64,000 bases of DNA. Origin: VRUE01 sp963702705 (GTDB lineage Bacteria > Actinomycetota > Thermoleophilia > Solirubrobacterales > 70-9). The notes beneath the pieces are model-generated. The model saw only the letters and a program-made list of their open reading frames with translations. It ran no database searches and was not told the origin of the DNA. Each line of letters begins with the position of its first letter. Within the stretch, counting starts at the first letter, position 1. The position numbers were made by a program, and so were the translations under genes. Location: NCBI GenBank assembly GCA_963702705.1, contig CAVPDR010000002.1, forward strand, positions 496,001-560,000, in the 5' to 3' direction. Shown here piece after piece: positions 1 through 7,844 of the stretch.

Positions 1-146
1 CGCTCGAGGTACTCGATGTAGGAGACGACGATCTCGCCCAACTCGACCTCGAGCAGGCTGACCTCCTCGCGCAGGACGACCGCCATCAGCAGGTCGAACG
101 GCCCGGCGAAGACGTCGAGGTCGAGGTCCAGCTCGGCGACGGTCAC
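1..146 (-). CDS. scpA: Segregation and condensation protein A, N-terminal part (runs off window)
   Basis: ScpA is the kleisin subunit of the SMC-ScpAB condensin, which helps segregate the chromosome. Only the first ~48 codons are in the window. Translation from the GTG at 146 gives a ScpA-type N-terminus: the FAGPFDLL motif (family: F-x-GPLDLLL), then an acidic stretch with REEVSLLEVELGEI and SYIEYLE, the region that in ScpA binds the SMC neck. The gene follows trpS on the same strand with a 33-nt gap. The GTG start was chosen because it immediately precedes the conserved block; no ATG lies in frame before it. The family call comes from a short segment only. Confidence 0.8.
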   Translation of the reverse strand, partial: MTVAELDLDLDVFAGPFDLLMAVVLREEVSLLEVELGEIVVSYIEYLE

Positions 147-179
147 CCTGGCACCGTAACGCGCGGAAGCGACGGTGAG

Positions 180-1172
180 CTAGGCGCGGCCGAAACCCAT
201 GCGCTCGCGGACCTCGGCCACGGTCGGGGCGGCGATCGCGCGGGCCTTCTCGGCGCCGCCGGCGAGGATCGCCTCGAGCGCCGCCTCGTCGGGCCGCAGC
301 TCGGCGTAGCGCTCGCGAACCGGGGCCAGGTACTCGACCACGGCCTCGGCCACGTCTTTCTTGAAATCGCCGTAACCCTGGCTCTGGAAAACCCGCTCGA
401 CCACCTCGGGATCGTTGTCGGTGGCGACGGCGTAGATGTCGATCAGGTTGGTGATCCCGGGCTTCTCGGCGCCGCGGCGCACCTCGCGGCCGGAGTCGGT
501 GACGGCGCTGCCGAACTTCTTGCGGATCGCGGCGGGCTCGTCGAGGACGAGGACCGTCCCGGCCTCGGTGCCGCCAGTGGTCGACATCTTCCGCTGCGGC
601 TCCTGCAGGTCCATGATCCTGGCGCCGACCCCGGGGATGCGCATCTCCGGCACGACCAGGGTCTCGCCGAAGCGCTCGTTGAAGCGGCGGGCGATCTCGC
701 GCATCAGCTCGACGTGCTGGCGCTGGTCGTCGCCGACCGGCACCTCGGTCGCCTTGTAGGCGAGAACGTCGGAGGCCATCAGCACCGGGTAGAAGAAGAG
801 CGCCGCCGAGACCAGTTCCTGCTTGGCCGACTTGTCCTTGAACTGAGTCATGCGGTTGAGGTCGCCATGGGAGGTGACGGCGGAGAGCAACCAGGTCAGT
901 TCGCTGTGCTCGCGCACGTCGGACTGGCGGAAGAAGACGCAGCGCTCCGGGTCGAGGCCGGCGGCGAGCAGGATCGCGGCGGTGTCGTAGAGCCGTTCGC
1001 GCAGCTCGGCCGGGTCGTAGGCAACCGAGATCGCGTGCAGGTCGACGATGCAGAAGATCGCCGGCTCGCCGCGCTCCTGGCCCTCTACGTACTGGCGGAT
1101 CGCGCCGATGAAGTTGCCGAGGTGCTTGCGGCCGGTTGGCTGGATGCCAGAAAAGACGATTGGGGCGCTCAT
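180..1172 (-). CDS. trpS: Tryptophan--tRNA ligase
   Basis: Class I aminoacyl-tRNA synthetase that charges tRNA-Trp in the cytoplasm. The 330-aa length is normal for bacterial TrpRS. The N-terminus carries SGIQPTGRKHLGN, where HLGN is the HIGH-equivalent ATP site, and the KMSKS equivalent appears as RKMSTT near residue 195. DLHAI and GDDQRQHVEL are further typical TrpRS blocks. The ATG at 1172 is preceded by a TAGGCT -10 hexamer only 7 nt upstream and no ribosome binding site, so the mRNA is probably leaderless. scpA lies directly downstream on the same strand. Confidence 0.97.
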   Translation of the reverse strand: MSAPIVFSGIQPTGRKHLGNFIGAIRQYVEGQERGEPAIFCIVDLHAISVAYDPAELRERLYDTAAILLAAGLDPERCVFFRQSDVREHSELTWLLSAVTSHGDLNRMTQFKDKSAKQELVSAALFFYPVLMASDVLAYKATEVPVGDDQRQHVELMREIARRFNERFGETLVVPEMRIPGVGARIMDLQEPQRKMSTTGGTEAGTVLVLDEPAAIRKKFGSAVTDSGREVRRGAEKPGITNLIDIYAVATDNDPEVVERVFQSQGYGDFKKDVAEAVVEYLAPVRERYAELRPDEAALEAILAGGAEKARAIAAPTVAEVRERMGFGRA

Positions 1173-1179
1173 TCTGCGG

Positions 1180-1185
1180 AGCCTA
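1180..1185 (-). promoter_or_regulatory. -10 box of a probably leaderless trpS mRNA
   Basis: TAGGCT on the minus strand, 7 nt before the trpS ATG. No good -35 is visible at 17 bp. Confidence 0.5.
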
Positions 1186-1222
1186 GTCAGAGCGCCGGGA
1201 CGGGTGCCCCTCGCCCGTTCTT

Positions 1223-1326
1223 GCGGCCGAGAAGGGGTGCCCCTCTCGCCCGTCCAAGTGCCGGCCTAAATAAGGCCGACACTTTGAGTATCCGCCCGGT
1301 CGAGAGGGGCACCCCTTCTCGGCCGC
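1223..1326. repeat. Long palindromic element, 26-bp perfect arms with an inner hairpin
   Basis: Arms 1223-1248 and 1301-1326 are perfect reverse complements. The spacer holds a second hairpin, AAGTGCCGGCCT (1256-1267) against AGGCCGACACTT (1273-1284), with one mismatch. A partial direct copy of the arm's GGTGCCCCT segment lies just outside at 1201-1218. The right arm abuts the stop codon of the MFS gene. No T-tract follows, so a plain terminator is not an obvious explanation. Confidence 0.85.
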
Positions 1327-1328
1327 GC

Positions 1329-2936
1329 TCAGGCGGGTTCGGCGGCCGGCTCCGAGGGCGCGCAGTCAGCTTCGGCGCCATGGCCGCACTCGCCGGCTTG
1401 GGCGGAACCCCTGGTGGGAACAGCTTCGATCCTTCGGCGGGGGTTTTCTATGCCGAAGCCTGAGACTGCTCCGCCTACGAGCATTAGTAGGCCGGCTATG
1501 GCTATGCCCATGTGGAAGGCCGAGGTGGAGGCGTCGGCTGAGGCGGTGCTCACTCTTGCTGCCTGACGCGGGGGCAGCTTGTTGGTCTTTGGCACCGCCA
1601 GGGGCTGGGCCTTGGCGTCGGAGACGATTTGCTCGGCTCGGGGGCCCAGGGGCCGATCGCCAACGTTGCTGTCGAGCGCCGAGCCGAAGTAGGCGGAAAT
1701 CACGGCGCCGAGCACGGCGATCGCGAGCAGGCCGGCGACGCGGGAGACGCCGTTGTTGACTCCCGAGGCGAGGCCGACGTGGCGTTCTTCGACCGAATCG
1801 AGCACGGTCGCGGTCAGCGGTGCGACGGTGGCCGAGAGGCCAAGGCCGAAGACGAGGATCGCCGGCAGGACGTCGGTGACGTAATCGGCATTGGCGCCGA
1901 TCCGCAACATCAGCAGCAGGCCTAGACCGCCGACGATCGGGCCCACAGTCATCGGCAGTCGCGGGCCGGTACCGGAGGCCATCCTGCCCCAGCGCGGCGA
2001 GAGGAAGAAGAGAATCAGCGAGATCGGTGTCGTCGCCAGGCCCGCCTCCAGCGGCGAGTAGCCGGCCACCTGCTGGAGGAAGAGGCCGACGAAGAAGAGG
2101 CCGCCGATCAGCCCGGCGTAGGTCGAGAGCGTGGTCAGGTTGGCGACGGCGAAGTTGCGGATCCTGAACAGGCCGAGGTCGAGCATCGGGTGGCGGGCGC
2201 GGGCCTCGTGGAGGATGAAGAGGGCGAAGCAGGCGACGCCGGCAACCAGCGGCGCCCAGACCAGCGGGTCGCTCCAGCCCCGGGTCGGCTGCTCGATCAG
2301 GGCGAAGACCGGGCCGCCGAAACCGGCCGCCGAGAGGGCGATGCCGGCCCAGTCGATGCCGCGGAAGGCATCCGGGTCGCTGCTCTCCTCGACCGAGTGC
2401 AGGGTCAGCGCCACGGTCGCCGCGATCAGCGGCAGGTTGACCCAGAAGATCGAGCGCCAGGAGGTAAGGCCGACCAGCGCCCCTCCCCCGGCCGGGCCGA
2501 CCACAGTCGCGATCCCGGTCCAGGCGGTCCAGGTCCCGACCGCCTTGCCGCGCGCGGCACCCTCGAAGGTGGCGGCGACGATCGCCAGCGACCCCGGCAC
2601 CAGCAGCGCCCCAGCGACCCCCTGCAGCGCCCTCGCGGCAATCAGGAACTCGACTGTGGGAGCGACCGCGCAGAGCGCCGAGGTCGCGCCAAAAGTCACC
2701 AGACCGATGACGAACATCCGCCGCCGCCCGAACTGGTCGCCGAGCGAACCGCCGACGAGCAGTAGCGAGACCAGGGTCAGCATGTAGGCCTCGACCACCC
2801 ACTGCTGCCCCGCCAGCCCGGCATTGAGCCCGTCGGCAATAGCGGGCAAAGCCACGTTGACCACGGTCGAGTCGAGGAAGACGACGGTCGAGCCGAGGAT
2901 CGTCGCGACCAGTGTCAATCGCTGCTGGCGGGACAC
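1329..2936 (-). CDS. MFS transporter, DHA2 / EmrB-QacA drug:H+ antiporter family
   Basis: Inner-membrane proton-coupled exporter of the 14-helix DHA2 class; 535 aa fits. Motif D1 appears as LDSTVVNVALP (TM1), motif A as GGSLGDQFGRRR (loop 2-3), and the antiporter motif C as GIATVVGPAGGG (TM5). The C-terminal ~80 residues are hydrophilic apart from a last hydrophobic helix. The GTG start at 2936 is preceded by TAGACT 7 nt upstream, indicating leaderless initiation. No regulator gene adjoins it, so the substrate cannot be told from the sequence. Confidence 0.93.
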   Translation of the reverse strand: MSRQQRLTLVATILGSTVVFLDSTVVNVALPAIADGLNAGLAGQQWVVEAYMLTLVSLLLVGGSLGDQFGRRRMFVIGLVTFGATSALCAVAPTVEFLIAARALQGVAGALLVPGSLAIVAATFEGAARGKAVGTWTAWTGIATVVGPAGGGALVGLTSWRSIFWVNLPLIAATVALTLHSVEESSDPDAFRGIDWAGIALSAAGFGGPVFALIEQPTRGWSDPLVWAPLVAGVACFALFILHEARARHPMLDLGLFRIRNFAVANLTTLSTYAGLIGGLFFVGLFLQQVAGYSPLEAGLATTPISLILFFLSPRWGRMASGTGPRLPMTVGPIVGGLGLLLMLRIGANADYVTDVLPAILVFGLGLSATVAPLTATVLDSVEERHVGLASGVNNGVSRVAGLLAIAVLGAVISAYFGSALDSNVGDRPLGPRAEQIVSDAKAQPLAVPKTNKLPPRQAARVSTASADASTSAFHMGIAIAGLLMLVGGAVSGFGIENPRRRIEAVPTRGSAQAGECGHGAEADCAPSEPAAEPA

Positions 2937-2943
2937 GCGACCG

Positions 2944-2949
2944 AGTCTA
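2944..2949 (-). promoter_or_regulatory. -10 box of the MFS exporter gene
   Basis: TAGACT, 7 nt before the GTG start; no Shine-Dalgarno between. Confidence 0.5.
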
Positions 2950-2973
2950 GGTCCCCAGGCCCCTGGGCCCTCG

Positions 2974-3022
2974 GAACTGCATCAAATTTTCACCCTGACA
3001 GCTTGAGAATTTGATGCAGTTC
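2974..3022. repeat. Palindromic element, family A copy 1
   Basis: Perfect 15-bp arms GAACTGCATCAAATT (2974-2988) and its complement (3008-3022). The loop contains CCTGACAGCTT. The same arm and a near-identical loop recur at 11204-11262 and 12096-12148. It lies between fetB and the MFS gene promoter. Confidence 0.85.
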
Positions 3023-3033
3023 GTCGTGGAGAG

Positions 3034-3819
3034 CTAGGTTGTCTGCTCCGCCTCGAGCTCGCGCAGCTGCTGGGCGGGGGTGAAGAAGTTGCGGTAGGCG
3101 AGCGCGGTGGCGACGAGGGCGGCGATCGCGACGCTGCCGAGCAGGGCGTAGAGGAGGATCAGCTGCAGGCGAACGGCATCGGTCGGACTGGCGCCGGCGA
3201 GCAGCATGCCGACCATCGTGCCGGGGAAGAAGATCAGGCCGGTGGTCTTGGTCGAGTCGATCAGGGTGATCATCCCCGAGCGCAGGGCGCGGCGGACGAA
3301 GGGCGAGGCGGCCTCCTGGGCGGTCGCGCCGAGCGCCAGGCTCGCCTCGATCTTGTTGCGCGAATCGGCCATCTCGTCGCCGAGGCGGTTGAGTGCCACC
3401 GCCGAGGCAGTCATCGCGTTGCCGATCACCATGCCGCCGACCGGCACCAGGTAACGCGCCGTCGGTTCGAAGACGCCGAGGGCGACGACCAGTCCCAACG
3501 TCGTCGCACCGGCTACCGCCAGCGCGATCAGCAGCGGCCAGAAGGCGCCCGGCACCTTCTTTGCGCGGGCGCGGGCGGTGAGCGCGCCGAAGACCACCAT
3601 CACCGCCAGCAGGCCGAAGACGAGCCAGAGCGTGTCGGCTTCGAAGATCAGCTTGATCGCGTAGCCGATCGCGGTCAACTGGACAAAGGAACGCACGGTG
3701 GCGACGCCGATGTCGCGCTCGAGGTCGGCTTTCTGCCAGAAGGAAATCGCCGCGGCGAGCACGACCAGCGCCAGCGAGGCTGCGACCTGGCCGGGCGAGA
3801 GGTGGATCGACGTGCTCAC
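3034..3819 (-). CDS. fetB: ABC exporter permease, FetB / UPF0014 family
   Basis: Permease half of a FetAB (YbbL-YbbM)-type ABC exporter, linked in E. coli to iron export and oxidative-stress resistance. At 261 aa with about seven hydrophobic segments it has the usual length. Visible family blocks are GMVIGNAMTAS mid-protein and FFPGTMVGMLLAGASP near residue 205. The GTG start overlaps the fetA stop (GTGA), so the two are translationally coupled. The family match is firm; the iron substrate is taken from the E. coli homologue. Confidence 0.88.
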   Translation of the reverse strand: MSTSIHLSPGQVAASLALVVLAAAISFWQKADLERDIGVATVRSFVQLTAIGYAIKLIFEADTLWLVFGLLAVMVVFGALTARARAKKVPGAFWPLLIALAVAGATTLGLVVALGVFEPTARYLVPVGGMVIGNAMTASAVALNRLGDEMADSRNKIEASLALGATAQEAASPFVRRALRSGMITLIDSTKTTGLIFFPGTMVGMLLAGASPTDAVRLQLILLYALLGSVAIAALVATALAYRNFFTPAQQLRELEAEQTT

Positions 3820-4472
3820 GCCATCAGCTCCTCCACCGGGCCGGCCTCGATCGCCCTGCCCTGCTCGAGCCTGATCACCCAGTCGCTCAGCCGCCGCGCC
3901 TGCTCGGGGTCGTGGCTGACCAGGACGACGGAGATCTCGAGCTCGCGGCGCAACTCGGTCAGGGTCGCCTCGATCGCGTCGCGGGCGGCGTGGTCGAGGG
4001 CCGAGGTCGGCTCGTCCAGGAGCAGCACCCCCGGCTCCTGGGCAAGCGACCGGGCCAGCATCGCCCGCTGCTGCTCGCCGACCGAGAGCTTGGCGACGTC
4101 GCGGCCGGCGAAGGCGGGATCGAGGCCGGCGAGGCCGAGACAGCGGGCGCTGTCGAGCCGCTTGCCGGCGAGATCCGCCGCGTAGCGCAGGTTCGACTCA
4201 ACCGTCCCCTCGAGCAGCGCCGGCAGCTGCGGGACCAGCGAGACCTCGCGCCGCAGTGCCAGCGGTTCGTAGTCCCCGAGCGGCCGGTCCCGGTAGGCGA
4301 TCGTCCCCGCGTCGGGGTCCGCCAGCCTGTTCAACAGGCGCAGCAGAGTCGACTTGCCGGCGCCCGAGGGGCCGACGATCGCCGTCGCCCCGGCCGGGAT
4401 CGCTGCGCTGACCGAGTCGAGCACGCGGCGATCCCCACGGACCAGGCTGACCTCACTGAGCTTGAACAGCAC
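3816..4472 (-). CDS. fetA: ABC exporter ATP-binding protein, FetA-like
   Basis: Cytoplasmic ATPase partner of the FetB-like permease downstream. It is a single ABC domain of 218 aa: Walker A GPSGAGKST (about residues 34-42), Q-loop LVPQLP, signature LSVGEQQR, Walker B VLLLDEPTSALD, and H-loop VSHD. Start taken at the GTG (4472). An upstream ATG at 4480-4482 is out of frame. A short palindrome (4496-4542) lies just upstream. Confidence 0.9.
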   Translation of the reverse strand: MLFKLSEVSLVRGDRRVLDSVSAAIPAGATAIVGPSGAGKSTLLRLLNRLADPDAGTIAYRDRPLGDYEPLALRREVSLVPQLPALLEGTVESNLRYAADLAGKRLDSARCLGLAGLDPAFAGRDVAKLSVGEQQRAMLARSLAQEPGVLLLDEPTSALDHAARDAIEATLTELRRELEISVVLVSHDPEQARRLSDWVIRLEQGRAIEAGPVEELMA

Positions 4473-4495
4473 AGCGCCATCGTGACCGATTTAGA

Positions 4496-4542
4496 CGTGT
4501 CTGAGCTAAGCCCCCTTCTGTGGGTGGCTCAGCTCAGACACG
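4496..4542. repeat. Palindromic element, 12-bp arms upstream of fetA
   Basis: CGTGTCTGAGCT (4496-4507) pairs with AGCTCAGACACG (4531-4542). The loop can pair further (AGCC..GGCT). It lies between the divergently placed ends of the fetA 5' region and the secreted protein gene. Confidence 0.7.
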
Positions 4543-4562
4543 CACACCCCACTGAGTGCCTC

Positions 4563-5192
4563 TCAGGCCACTCCCCACGATTCTTTGGAGCTGAGCCAGA
4601 ATTCATCCTGGCCCGTCAGTGTCACTTCTTCTTCTCCGAATTTGAGTGCTGTGCCTGAGGTCAGTGAGAATTCGAGGACGTGGTTTTGCGCTTCCGTTTC
4701 GACCCCAGGGTAGTTGCACGCCATCGTGCCGGTCACAGTGAGGGTGCCGAAGCCACCGCATCCGGACCCGGACAGGTTGACGGCCATCACCGTAGTTCCA
4801 CTGGTGGGTTTGAAGTTGAGTTTGAAGTGTCCGGCCGTTCCTTCGAGCGTCGAGGTCAACGGTTTAAGTTTGATCGGGGGGACTTTGCAAGTGGGGGCTC
4901 CGATCGCTTCGCAGCCTTCCAACGTCATCGCGTTGTCCTTGCGGATGTTTTCGCCTTCGATCAGCGATCCGAAGAGCTTGATCGAGGGGCATTTGACTCC
5001 CCATTGAGACGTTTTGATCGTGAATATTTCGGTGACGGTGGTCGTTTCCGCAAGCGCTTTCGTCGCACCCGGCGCCAAGGTTTTGCCGGCCACGATCCAG
5101 GCGGGCGAAGTGGCGGATGCAACTGGCACCGCGGTACCGAGTGCGAGGGCTGCCAGCACGATCAGCAAGACGGCGCCTCTTAAACCATTCAT
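4563..5192 (-). CDS. Secreted protein of unknown function
   Basis: Not recognised. The start is placed at the ATG 5192 because a good Shine-Dalgarno (GGGAGG, 10 nt upstream) precedes it and a clear signal peptide follows (hydrophobic core VLLIVLAALALG, then AxA-type cleavage VASATS). A longer frame to 5264 has no such support. The mature ~180 aa are rich in Thr, Gly and Ser with about six Cys, suggesting disulfides and an extracellular beta-rich fold. It is more AT-rich and differently worded than its neighbours. One AT-rich promoter-like stretch (TTGACA at 5278-5283 on the minus strand) lies upstream. Function cannot be assigned. Confidence 0.75.
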   Translation of the reverse strand: MNGLRGAVLLIVLAALALGTAVPVASATSPAWIVAGKTLAPGATKALAETTTVTEIFTIKTSQWGVKCPSIKLFGSLIEGENIRKDNAMTLEGCEAIGAPTCKVPPIKLKPLTSTLEGTAGHFKLNFKPTSGTTVMAVNLSGSGCGGFGTLTVTGTMACNYPGVETEAQNHVLEFSLTSGTALKFGEEEVTLTGQDEFWLSSKESWGVA

Positions 5193-5421
5193 CCGAGATC
5201 GGCCTCCCTGTGCCCCGCTGCGGCAGGACGGTAGCGTTTTACTCAAGAAAATTAATCTTTTCAAGTAAACCTACTGGGCCTGTCAAAACTCTTCGATTGA
5301 AGGGATCTCTATTGAGCGACGAGGCACCGCGGCACGAGCGGCCGTGTAGCGCCGGCTCGGGAATGTGTGCGTCACCGGAGCGCCATCGCCTCTTGAGACA
5401 CGCTCCGGCGAGGCCTGTCAA

Positions 5422-5495
5422 TCGGGGCGCCCGGATTCGAACCGGGGACCTCGGCCACCCAAAGGCCGCGCGCTACCAGGCTGCGCCACGCCCCG
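5422..5495 (-). tRNA. tRNA-Pro (anticodon UGG)
   Basis: Cloverleaf read by eye: acceptor CGGGGCG/CGCCCCG, D-stem GCGC/GCGC, anticodon stem CGGCC/GGCCG with loop TTTGGGT (anticodon TGG), T-arm CCGGG-TTCGAAT-CCGGG, discriminator A. CCA is not encoded. A TACACT box sits 8 nt before the 5' end. A hairpin (arms 5375-5382 and 5401-5408) follows the 3' end and could act in termination. Confidence 0.95.
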
Positions 5496-5503
5496 CTGAG
5501 GCC

Positions 5504-5509
5504 AGTGTA
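5504..5509 (-). promoter_or_regulatory. -10 box of the tRNA-Pro gene
   Basis: TACACT, 8 nt before the mature tRNA 5' end, so transcription may begin at or next to the first tRNA base. Confidence 0.5.
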
Positions 5510-5555
5510 GAGGCGGGTCCCGTGGCGGGCCGTGCCCGCCGTGCGACGCAAGCGC

Positions 5556-5561
5556 TAGGTT
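5556..5561 (+). promoter_or_regulatory. -10 box of the DUF1015 gene
   Basis: TAGGTT, 8 nt before the ATG at 5570; no Shine-Dalgarno. Confidence 0.5.
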
Positions 5562-5569
5562 TGGCGGCG

Positions 5570-6856
5570 ATGGCCGAGGTGCTGCCGCTCAACGCCCTGC
5601 ACTACGACCTCGACGCGGTCGGGTCGCTGCAGGATGTCGTCGCGCCGCCCTATGACGTGATCGACACCGCGATGCGAGCCGAGCTGCTGGACCGCTCGCC
5701 CTACAACGCGGTCGCCGTCGACCTGCCGAAGCCCTACGGCGAGACCGGACCGCAGGCGGCGGGCGCGGGTGATCCCTACGCCACGGCCGCGACGACGATC
5801 GAGGCCTGGCGGAAGGCCGGCGCCCTGGTCGAGGACGCCGAGCCGGCGATCTGGGCGATGGAGCAGGACTACACCGGCCCCGACGGCTCCACCCACACCC
5901 GTCACGGCATCCTCGCCCGCGTCCGGGTCGAGGACTTCGAGGCCGGCACGATCCTGCCCCACGAGCGCACCCTGCCGGGGCCGAAGCAGGACCGGCTCGA
6001 GCTGATGCGGGCGACCCGGCTCAACCTCTCGCCGATCTTCTCGCTGAGCACGATCGACCCGTGGCCCTACGTCGCCCGCGAAGTCGCGATCGAGGACCCC
6101 TGGGGCGAGGCGACCGACGCGGCCGGGACCGTGACCCGGGTCTGGCAACTTCGCAACCCAGAAATCCACGAAGACATCGCCAACAGCCTCGCCGATGCTC
6201 AGCTGCTGATCGCCGACGGTCACCACCGCTACGAGACCGCAATTGCCTACCGCGACGAGGTCGGCGGCGAGGGCCCGCACAACTTCACGCTGATGGCGCT
6301 TACCGGGCTCGACGACCCCGGCCTCTCGATCTTCCCCACCCACCGGTTGCTTTCCGGCTTCGCCGACGATCCGGAGCGCCAGCGCCGCCTCGGCGAGGGC
6401 CTGCGCGAGCTCTTCGACGTGACCGAGGTCGACGACGACCGCCTCGATCCCCTCGGCGAGGACGGCGTCGGCGTCTTCGGTCTCTACGACTCCCACCACA
6501 AGCGCGCCTTCCGCCTGCGGCTCAAGGACACGGCCGAGCTCGACCGAGTCCTGGCGGGACAGCCCGAGGCCTACCGCCGCCTCGACGCGGCGATCCTCGA
6601 GACCCTGGTGCTGAAGGGCATCGCCGGCCTCAGCGAAGAGGACATCCTCGCCAAGCGCGGGCTCGGCTACGCCAAGAGCGTCGCCGACTCGCTGCGCCTG
6701 CTCGACGAGGGCGCCTACGACGTCGCCTTCATCCTGCGTCCGATCCCGGTCGACCAGACCCGCGAAATCTGCGAAAGCGACGCCAACATGCCGCCGAAGT
6801 CGACCTACTTCTACCCCAAGGTCCTGACCGGCCTGGTCTTCAACCCGCTCGCCTGA
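5570..6856 (+). CDS. DUF1015 family protein
   Basis: Cytoplasmic protein of 428 aa, the normal size for DUF1015. Hallmarks are VVAPPYDVI near the N-terminus, LPHERT around residue 130, IADGHHRYETA around residue 218 and MPPKSTYFYPK at the C-terminus. The biochemical role of the family is not settled. Start at ATG 5570, which begins the conserved domain; the open frame continues upstream only through the antisense tRNA and is not coding. The cobalamin adenosyltransferase gene follows after 3 nt, so it probably heads a four-gene operon to 8656. Confidence 0.9.
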   Translation: MAEVLPLNALHYDLDAVGSLQDVVAPPYDVIDTAMRAELLDRSPYNAVAVDLPKPYGETGPQAAGAGDPYATAATTIEAWRKAGALVEDAEPAIWAMEQDYTGPDGSTHTRHGILARVRVEDFEAGTILPHERTLPGPKQDRLELMRATRLNLSPIFSLSTIDPWPYVAREVAIEDPWGEATDAAGTVTRVWQLRNPEIHEDIANSLADAQLLIADGHHRYETAIAYRDEVGGEGPHNFTLMALTGLDDPGLSIFPTHRLLSGFADDPERQRRLGEGLRELFDVTEVDDDRLDPLGEDGVGVFGLYDSHHKRAFRLRLKDTAELDRVLAGQPEAYRRLDAAILETLVLKGIAGLSEEDILAKRGLGYAKSVADSLRLLDEGAYDVAFILRPIPVDQTREICESDANMPPKSTYFYPKVLTGLVFNPLA

Positions 6857-6859
6857 GCC

Positions 6860-7426
6860 GTGGTCAAGATCTACACCAAGAAGGGCGACGACGGCACCAC
6901 CTCGCTCTGGTACGGCGGCCGCGTTCCCAAGCACCACGGCCGCACCGAGGCCTACGGGGCACTTGACGAGGCCTGCTCTCAGCTGGGCGTGGCGCGCGCC
7001 CTCTGCGGCGGCGACAACGCCGAGCTCGCCGCCGACATCCTGCGCCTGCAGGACGACATCTTCGTCGCCGGCGCCGAGCTGGCCACCGCGCCGGAGGCGG
7101 CCGAGCGACTCGAAGACGGGGTCAGCCGCGCCACCGAGGCGATGGTCGCCGAGCTCGAGGCGCTGATCGACCGCTACATGAGCGAGGTCGAGCTCCCACC
7201 CCAGTTCGTCATCCCCGGCGGCAACCAGCTCTCCGCCCAGCTCGACGTCGCCCGCACCGTGATCCGCCGGGCGGAGCGCCGCATCGCCGCCCTCGCCGAG
7301 GAAGGCGAGCTGGCGAGCGAGACGGTGATCCACTTCGTCAACCGCGCCTCCGACCTCGCTTACGCGATGGCCCGCTTCGCAGATGTCGACGAGCCGGCGC
7401 TCTTCGAGGGCCGCCGCAAGGCCTGA
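6860..7426 (+). CDS. Corrinoid adenosyltransferase, PduO type
   Basis: Transfers the adenosyl group of ATP to cob(I)alamin, giving coenzyme B12. 188 aa, the usual length. Family motifs: YTKKGDDGTT at the N-terminus (ATP binding), VIPGGNQLSAQLDVART mid-protein and RRAERR / NRASDLAYAMAR toward the end. It starts at GTG 6860, 3 nt after the DUF1015 stop, and is followed 4 nt later by the OsmC gene. No other B12 genes are in the window. Confidence 0.94.
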   Translation: MVKIYTKKGDDGTTSLWYGGRVPKHHGRTEAYGALDEACSQLGVARALCGGDNAELAADILRLQDDIFVAGAELATAPEAAERLEDGVSRATEAMVAELEALIDRYMSEVELPPQFVIPGGNQLSAQLDVARTVIRRAERRIAALAEEGELASETVIHFVNRASDLAYAMARFADVDEPALFEGRRKA

Positions 7427-7430
7427 TCCG

Positions 7431-7844
7431 GTGAGCGCCGCCCAAGTGAAGGTCGTCGCCCGCCGGCGCGAGGGCTTTGCCCACGACGTCGAGATCGAGG
7501 GCCGGCATACGGTCCGCGTCGACGAGCCGATGGCGGCGGGAGGAACCGACACCGGCCCCTCCCCCACCCGCCTCGTCGCCGCCGGCCTCGCCGGGTGCAC
7601 CGCGGTGACGATCGAGATGTACGCCGCGCGCAAGGGCTGGGACGTCGGTGCGGTTGAGGTGGATGTCGACGTCGCCTACGACAACTTCGCGCCGCTCTCC
7701 TTCGCCGTCACCCTGCGCCTGCCGGCCGAGCTGAGCGAGGAGCAGCGGGCGCGCCTGCTCGTCGTCGCCCGCAAGTGCCCCGTCCACAAGCTCCTCGTCG
7801 GCGAGACGCCGGTCACCGTCTCCGACCAGGTCGAGACGCTCTGA
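7431..7844 (+). CDS. OsmC family peroxiredoxin-like protein
   Basis: Cytoplasmic thiol peroxidase family acting on organic hydroperoxides. 137 aa from GTG 7431, directly after the previous stop; an earlier in-frame start would lie inside the adenosyltransferase gene. Both family cysteines are visible: the peroxidatic one in GLAGCTAVTIE and the resolving one in ARKCPVHKLL. The stop overlaps the next start (TGATG), so translation is probably coupled. The exact subfamily (Ohr, OsmC or YhfA-like) is not clear. Confidence 0.9.
   Translation: MSAAQVKVVARRREGFAHDVEIEGRHTVRVDEPMAAGGTDTGPSPTRLVAAGLAGCTAVTIEMYAARKGWDVGAVEVDVDVAYDNFAPLSFAVTLRLPAELSEEQRARLLVVARKCPVHKLLVGETPVTVSDQVETL

Noticed and set aside
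5117..5569. Upstream extension of the DUF1015 frame
   Set aside because: It crosses the antisense tRNA-Pro gene and has no conserved sequence.
5555..7633. Long antisense open frame (692 aa) across DUF1015, adenosyltransferase and OsmC genes
   Set aside because: It mirrors third-codon GC bias of the genes on the other strand and shows no protein family features; the sense genes are all clear family members.
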